The position numbers and the translations under genes are program-made. Below, piece by piece: positions 12,765 through 16,587 of a DNA stretch of 16,587 bases. This stretch comes from Candidatus Binatia bacterium. Lineage in GTDB: Bacteria > Desulfobacterota_B > Binatia > UBA9968. The DNA is taken from positions 1 through 16,587 of the forward strand of contig JAICHC010000005.1 of the NCBI GenBank assembly GCA_025922795.1. The letters run 5' to 3'. The notes beneath the pieces are model-generated. The model saw only the letters and a list, made by a program, of their open reading frames with translations, was not told the DNA's origin and searched no databases. Each line of letters begins with the position of its first letter. The stretch's first letter is position 1.

Positions 12765-12793
12765 TTGACATTCTGTAGTTATTTTGTTAGTAA
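12765..12793 (+). promoter_or_regulatory. Candidate sigma-70-type promoter for rpsL-rpsG
   Basis: A perfect -35 hexamer TTGACA (12765-12770) is followed, after exactly 17 nt, by TAGTAA (12788-12793). The latter is a weak -10 (3 of 6 to consensus), but it is preceded by TGT at 12785-12787, which reads as an extended -10. The surrounding gap is AT-rich in an otherwise GC-rich region, starts right after the rpoC stop, and is the longest gene-free stretch in the window. Transcription would begin near 12800, leaving a leader of about 60 nt before rpsL. The spacing and -35 match are seen directly; activity is inferred. Confidence 0.5.
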
Positions 12794-12808
12794 AAGGATT
12801 TTCCTAAG

Positions 12809-12834
12809 GGGAGTTAGACTGACGAATAGCTCCC
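12809..12834 (+). promoter_or_regulatory. Hairpin in the rpsL leader
   Basis: GGGAGTTA (12809-12816) pairs with TAGCTCCC (12827-12834) over 8 bp including one G-T wobble, around a 10-nt loop. An AAAATCC tail follows rather than T residues, so it does not look like a terminator for rpoC. It would lie in the 5' leader of a transcript from the promoter candidate just upstream. A role in mRNA stability or autoregulation of the str genes is possible but unproven. Confidence 0.4.
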
Positions 12835-12859
12835 AAAATCCAACAGCCAACGAGAGATT

Positions 12860-13231
12860 ATGCCGACGATCAGTCAATTAGTGCGCGATAGCCGCGAGAA
12901 ACAACGCCGTAAGAATACCGCGCCGGCGCTTCAAGGGTGCCCGCAAAAGCGCGGTGTCTGCACGCGCGTGTATACCTCGACGCCGAAAAAGCCCAATTCG
13001 GCCTTGCGTAAAGTGGCGCGAGTTCGCCTGACCAACGGGATCGAGGTTACCTCTTATATTCCTGGGGTCGGCCATAACTTACAGGAGCACTCGGTCGTGT
13101 TGATTCGTGGCGGTCGCGTCAAGGATCTTCCCGGAGTGCGTTATCACATTGTTCGTGGAACTCTGGACTCGATCGGCGTACAGGAAAGACGTCAGGGGCG
13201 CTCCAAGTACGGCGCCAAAAGGCCGAAGTAG
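12860..13231 (+). CDS. rpsL: 30S ribosomal protein S12
   Basis: A 123-residue S12, the decoding-centre protein of the small subunit that monitors codon-anticodon pairing and sets accuracy. The protein begins [18 protein letters not shown]. The loop [19 protein letters not shown] places lysine at 43, and [12 protein letters not shown] places K88 and D89. These are the unmutated residues at the classic streptomycin-resistance positions, and D89 is the aspartate methylthiolated by RimO in E. coli. The C-terminal tail is lysine- and arginine-rich. Only a modest GAGAG (12852-12856) precedes the ATG. rpsG starts 5 nt after the stop. Confidence 0.98.
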   Translation: MPTISQLVRDSREKQRRKNTAPALQGCPQKRGVCTRVYTSTPKKPNSALRKVARVRLTNGIEVTSYIPGVGHNLQEHSVVLIRGGRVKDLPGVRYHIVRGTLDSIGVQERRQGRSKYGAKRPK

Positions 13232-13236
13232 ATTTT

Positions 13237-13707
13237 ATGCCGCGCAAAGGTGAAGTCCGAAAACGCGAAATACTGCCGGATCCCAAGTATGGGGATAAGG
13301 TCGTCGCTCGGTTCGTCAACACGATCATGAACCGAGGCAAAAAGAGCGTCGCCGAATCGATCTTTTATCGTTCTTTGGACATCGTGACGGCGAAAACCAA
13401 AGAAGACTCATTGGGGGTATTTAAGCGGGCGATCGAGAATACGCGCCCAACGGTTGAAGTCCGCTCGCGCCGGGTCGGCGGCGCGACTTATCAAGTGCCG
13501 GTGGAAGTCCGCCCGCAGCGGCGACTATCGCTGAGTATGCGCTGGCTGATCGACTCGGCGCGTGAGCGCGCCGAGAAATCGATGGAGGAGAAATTAGCGG
13601 CCGAGTTGATCGATGCCGCGAATAATCGCGGCACGGCGATTAAAAAGAAAGAAGACACGCATCGAATGGCGGAGGCCAATCGGGCCTTCGCGCATTATCG
13701 CTGGTAG
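13237..13707 (+). CDS. rpsG: 30S ribosomal protein S7
   Basis: A 156-residue S7, the family's standard length. It nucleates assembly of the 30S head by binding the 3' major domain of 16S rRNA, and lies near the E site. The sequence starts [20 protein letters not shown] and includes [15 protein letters not shown], the [30 protein letters not shown] block, and the C-terminal [19 protein letters not shown]. Only 5 nt separate it from rpsL, so translational coupling is likely. In E. coli S7 represses translation by binding the longer rpsL-rpsG spacer; that spacer is absent here, so that mechanism cannot work in the same way. A terminator-like hairpin follows 27 nt after the stop. Confidence 0.98.
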   Translation: MPRKGEVRKREILPDPKYGDKVVARFVNTIMNRGKKSVAESIFYRSLDIVTAKTKEDSLGVFKRAIENTRPTVEVRSRRVGGATYQVPVEVRPQRRLSLSMRWLIDSARERAEKSMEEKLAAELIDAANNRGTAIKKKEDTHRMAEANRAFAHYRW

Positions 13708-13734
13708 AGTCGCAAGGAAACTAGGCAGGTGAAA

Positions 13735-13762
13735 GGAGGCGGGTGATCCGCCTCCTTTTTTT
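13735..13762 (+). terminator. Rho-independent terminator-like hairpin between rpsG and fusA
   Basis: A perfect 8-bp GC-rich stem GGAGGCGG (13735-13742) / CCGCCTCC (13748-13755), loop GTGAT, is followed directly by seven T (13756-13762). The stem extends three more A-T pairs using 13732-13734 and the first T residues. This is a textbook intrinsic terminator, and the only one I find in the window. It lies within an otherwise continuous run of essential genes, with only 15 nt between the T-run and the fusA ATG. It is therefore probably partial or conditional (attenuation), or fusA relies on a promoter I cannot place. Confidence 0.8.
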
Positions 13763-13777
13763 CCTGGCAAAAGAAAA

Positions 13778-15874
13778 ATGGCAAGAACCGTCCCACTCGA
13801 GAAGACCCGCAATATCGGGATTATGGCACACATTGATGCGGGCAAAACTACGACCACGGAGCGCATCCTGTATTACACCGGGATCAACTACAAGCTCGGC
13901 GAGGTCCATGAAGGTACCGCGACCATGGACTGGATGGTCCAGGAGCAAGAGCGCGGTATCACGATCACCTCCGCAGCGACGACCTGCTTCTGGCGCGATC
14001 ATCGAGTCAACATCATCGATACGCCGGGCCACGTCGATTTCACCATCGAGGTCGAACGGTCGCTGCGCGTGCTCGACGGCGCGGTTGCGGTCTTCTGTTC
14101 GGTCGGCGGCGTCGAGCCGCAAACCGAAACGGTCTGGCGCCAGGCCGATAAGTACGGCGTGCCGCGTTTGGCGTTTGTCAACAAAATGGACCGTCTAGGC
14201 GCGGACTTTTTCCGCGTCGTCAAAATGGTCGAGGATCGGCTCGGCGCCCGTCCGGTGGTGTTGCAACTGCCGATCGGCGCCGAGGATAAGTTTTCCGGCA
14301 TCGTTGATTTGGTGACCATGAAGGCGGTTGTCTGGGAAGATGAAAGCCTGGGTGCCAAGTTTCACGAAGAGCCTATTCCCGCCGATCTCAAGGCACAGGC
14401 CGAGGAGTATCGGGAAAAACTGCTCGAGTCGGCCGCCGACAGCGACGAAGCGATCATGGAGAAGTATCTCGAAGGAAAAGAGATCTCCGAGTTTGAGTTG
14501 CGGCGCGCGATTCGCCAGGGGACGCTGTCTCTCAAGATCGTACCGGTGGTGTGCGGCTCGGCTTTCCGCAACAAAGGCGTCCAGCCGATGCTGGATGCCG
14601 TGGTGGAATATTTGCCTTCGCCGCTCGACATTCCGCCGGTCAAGGGGGTCGAGGCGGGAAACAACAAGCCGGTGGAGCGTCCCGCGAAAGATGATGCGCC
14701 TTTTTCGGCTCTCGCCTTTAAAATCATGACCGATCCCTTCGTCGGCACGCTGACATTTTTCCGGGTTTACTCAGGCTCGATCGCTTCCGGATCGAGCGTC
14801 TACAATTCGACCCGGAGCAAGAGGGAAAGAATCGGCCGCTTGCTGAAGATGCACGCCAACAAGCGCGAGGAGATCAAGGAAGTTTACGCTGGAGATATCG
14901 CCGCTGCGGTCGGGCTAAAGACTGCGACGACCGGCGACACGCTTTGTGATGAAAACAAGCCGGTGGTACTGGAATCGATCGATTTTCCCGACCCGGTTAT
15001 CTCGATTGCGATCGAGCCCAAGAGTAAAGCGGACCAGGAGAAGCTCGGCTTATCGTTGCAAAAGCTTGCCACCGAAGATCCGTCTTTCAAAGTTCGCACG
15101 GATGAAGAAACCGGGCAGACGATTATTTCGGGAATGGGCGAATTGCATTTGGAAATCATCGTCGACCGCCTGCTCCGTGAATTTAACGTCGGCGCCAACG
15201 TCGGTAGACCGCAAGTTGCCTACAAAGAAACCGTGCGCAAGAGCGTCGAGCAGCAAGGACGGTTCGTACGCCAGACCGGCGGACGGGGCCAGTACGGCGA
15301 TGTGTGGATCAAACTCGAACCGCAGCAGCCGGGCGCCGGGTTTGAATTCGTCGACGCGGTCAGGGGGGGCGCGATCCCGCGGGAATATATCCCCGCCGTT
15401 GAAAAGGGCGTAAAAGAAGCGACCGAAAACGGCGCGCTCGCCGGATACCCAGTCGTGGACGTCAAGGTCACGCTCTTTGACGGCAGTTATCATGACGTCG
15501 ATTCCTCGGAGATCGCCTTTAAGATCGCCGGCTCGATGGCGTTCAAAGAGGCGGCTCGCAAGGCTCAACCGGTTCTGCTCGAACCGATCATGTCTGTGGA
15601 GGTTGTGGTGCCGGAGGACTTTATGGGCGATGTGATCGGTGATATTAGTTCGCGGCGCGGCAAGGTTCTGGGCATGGACACGCGGCCGGCGGCGCAGGCC
15701 ATCGATGCCCGCGTGCCGCTGGCGCAGATGTTCGGTTACGCCACCGATCTTCGTTCGATGACCCAGGGACGCGCCACTTACACGATGCAGTTTTCTCATT
15801 ATGAGCCTGTTCCGGCAGCGGTGGCCGAAGGCATTATCGCTAAGTTTGATGGCAAGTCGGAAGAAGCTGTATGA
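13778..15874 (+). CDS. fusA: Elongation factor G
   Basis: A 698-residue EF-G, the GTPase that drives translocation and, with RRF, ribosome recycling. The P-loop AHIDAGKT is at residues 17-24, the switch-I region is [17 protein letters not shown] is at 81-85 and NKMD at 135-138, followed by the G' subdomain. Domain II includes [26 protein letters not shown]. Domain III has [16 protein letters not shown], and domain [12 protein letters not shown]. Domain V carries [25 protein letters not shown]. Length and motifs fit canonical EF-G1 rather than a divergent paralogue. No proximal Shine-Dalgarno is visible; the start is preceded by an A-rich AAAAGAAAAA, and the nearest AAGGAGG is buried in the upstream hairpin. 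The last 4 nt overlap rpsJ. Confidence 0.98.
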   Translation: MARTVPLEKTRNIGIMAHIDAGKTTTTERILYYTGINYKLGEVHEGTATMDWMVQEQERGITITSAATTCFWRDHRVNIIDTPGHVDFTIEVERSLRVLDGAVAVFCSVGGVEPQTETVWRQADKYGVPRLAFVNKMDRLGADFFRVVKMVEDRLGARPVVLQLPIGAEDKFSGIVDLVTMKAVVWEDESLGAKFHEEPIPADLKAQAEEYREKLLESAADSDEAIMEKYLEGKEISEFELRRAIRQGTLSLKIVPVVCGSAFRNKGVQPMLDAVVEYLPSPLDIPPVKGVEAGNNKPVERPAKDDAPFSALAFKIMTDPFVGTLTFFRVYSGSIASGSSVYNSTRSKRERIGRLLKMHANKREEIKEVYAGDIAAAVGLKTATTGDTLCDENKPVVLESIDFPDPVISIAIEPKSKADQEKLGLSLQKLATEDPSFKVRTDEETGQTIISGMGELHLEIIVDRLLREFNVGANVGRPQVAYKETVRKSVEQQGRFVRQTGGRGQYGDVWIKLEPQQPGAGFEFVDAVRGGAIPREYIPAVEKGVKEATENGALAGYPVVDVKVTLFDGSYHDVDSSEIAFKIAGSMAFKEAARKAQPVLLEPIMSVEVVVPEDFMGDVIGDISSRRGKVLGMDTRPAAQAIDARVPLAQMFGYATDLRSMTQGRATYTMQFSHYEPVPAAVAEGIIAKFDGKSEEAV

Positions 15875-16179
15875 ACGAAAAGATCAGGATTCGGCTAAAA
15901 GCTTACGACCACCGCGTGCTCGACCAGTCGGTGGGCGAGATCGTCGAAACGGTCAGACGCACGGGCGGCCGAGTCGCCGGACCGATTCCGCTGCCGACTC
16001 GGATCGAGAGATTCACGGTCAATCGCTCGCCCCACGTCGACAAAAAGTCCCGGGATCAGTACGAAATCCGCACGCATAAGCGGCTGCTCGATATCCTTGA
16101 ACCGACGCAGCAGACCATCGATGCCTTGGGCAAGCTCGATATCGCGGCAGGCGTAGACGTCGAGATTAAGCTACAGTAA
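15871..16179 (+). CDS. rpsJ: 30S ribosomal protein S10 (NusE)
   Basis: A 102-residue S10, normal length. It is a small-subunit head protein that also acts as NusE, binding NusB in antitermination complexes and the NusG KOW domain in transcription-translation coupling. Key stretches are [59 protein letters not shown] and the ending GVDVEIKL. The start codon overlaps the fusA stop in an ATGA arrangement, with GGAAG (15859-15863) 7 nt upstream inside fusA, so translation is probably coupled to EF-G. It is normally the first gene of the S10 operon. Confidence 0.98.
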   Translation: MNEKIRIRLKAYDHRVLDQSVGEIVETVRRTGGRVAGPIPLPTRIERFTVNRSPHVDKKSRDQYEIRTHKRLLDILEPTQQTIDALGKLDIAAGVDVEIKLQ

Positions 16180-16220
16180 GGCGGGCCAGCCGGACCAAAA
16201 AAGACGCAAACTGGAATGCA

Positions 16221-16587
16221 ATGATGACGGGATTGATTGGCAGAAAAGTCGGCATGATGCAGTTCTATAGCGCCGAGGGCAACTTGATTCCGGTGACGGT
16301 GGTGGAGACGGGTCCGTGCGTCGTGGTTCAAAAGAAACTCACGGCTACAGACGGCTACAACGCCCTTCAAGTAGGTTTCGGCAGCAAGAAGGCGCAGCGC
16401 GTGAATAAGGCAGTCCAGGGGCACATGGCCAAGGCCGGCAAAGGCGCATTCGAGGTCCTGAAAGAATTTCGCATCGAAGACGTGTCGCCCTATGAAGTGG
16501 GCCAGGAGATCCGGGCCGGCGATCTCTTTAAAGTGGGCGACCGGGTCGATGTCTCAGGAGTGTCGAAGGGTCACGGCTTTACGGGCG
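16221..16587 (+). CDS. rplC: 50S ribosomal protein L3, 3'-truncated by the window edge
   Basis: The N-terminal 122 codons of L3, an early-assembling large-subunit protein whose long loop reaches towards the peptidyl-transferase centre. The sequence begins [39 protein letters not shown] and reaches [12 protein letters not shown], the conserved entry to the L3 extension (commonly SKGKGF). The frame stays open to the last base. Start may be the ATG at 16221 or the adjacent one at 16224; the only Shine-Dalgarno-like bases are a weak TGGA at 16212-16215. It follows rpsJ by 41 nt, the standard S10-operon order, with rplD presumably next outside the window. Confidence 0.95.
   Translation, partial: MMTGLIGRKVGMMQFYSAEGNLIPVTVVETGPCVVVQKKLTATDGYNALQVGFGSKKAQRVNKAVQGHMAKAGKGAFEVLKEFRIEDVSPYEVGQEIRAGDLFKVGDRVDVSGVSKGHGFTG

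Noticed and set aside
13743..14198. A 151-codon + strand frame starting at a GTG after GGAGG and overlapping fusA
   Set aside because: The protein has no recognisable family and overlaps conserved EF-G coding in another frame; the GGAGG is better explained as part of the terminator stem. It is kept only as a low-interest slippage idea.
15050..15799. A 249-codon minus-strand open frame opposite fusA
   Set aside because: Antisense to conserved EF-G domains III-V, no domain signature.

Overview
This window is a housekeeping supercluster for transcription and translation, read entirely on the + strand. In order it holds tuf (5'-truncated), rpmG, tRNA-Trp, secE, nusG, rplK, rplA, rplJ, rplL, rpoB, rpoC, rpsL, rpsG, fusA, rpsJ and rplC (3'-truncated). 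I found no mobile elements, CRISPR arrays, phage genes, accessory systems or gene-free stretch over 300 bases. The longest gap between genes is 97 bp (rpoC-rpsL). I see no undescribed defence or metabolic system. The points worth a second look are in the gaps between genes and in the gene order.

Organism: a Gram-negative bacterium of moderately high G+C. RpoB and RpoC are proteobacterial in style: beta has both lineage inserts (SI1- and SI2-like), and beta' has an SI3-like insert in the trigger-loop region. The order tuf-rpmG-trnW-secE-nusG-rplKAJL-rpoBC-rpsL-rpsG-fusA is what I would expect of deltaproteobacteria (Desulfobacterota, Myxococcota) and nearby phyla such as Methylomirabilota, Tectomicrobia or Binatota. 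The sequence alone does not let me choose among them; it looks like an uncultured or metagenomic lineage.

Layout: 1-1164 is most of EF-Tu, missing only about nine N-terminal residues. 1187-1665 holds L33, tRNA-Trp (with encoded CCA) and SecE. 1682-4417 holds NusG and the L11-L1-L10-L12 stalk and L1-arm proteins. 4487-12762 holds the two large RNA polymerase subunits. 12860-13707 is the start of the str operon (S12, S7). A clear intrinsic-terminator-like hairpin at 13735-13762 separates rpsG from fusA. 13778-16587 holds EF-G, S10 and the start of L3, the first genes of the S10 operon.

How they work together: the window encodes the RNA polymerase core (beta, beta'), NusG and S10 (NusE). NusG and S10 physically link polymerase to the leading ribosome. 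It also encodes both major elongation GTPases (EF-Tu, EF-G), the stalk that recruits them (L11, L10, L12), the decoding protein S12, and the SecE subunit of the translocon. Most genes are close enough to be co-transcribed. Sequence signals suggest at least one extra promoter (before rpsL) and one terminator or attenuator (before fusA). fusA overlaps rpsJ by 4 nt, so the second tuf copy often found between them is absent, and the rif, str and S10 gene groups form one uninterrupted run.
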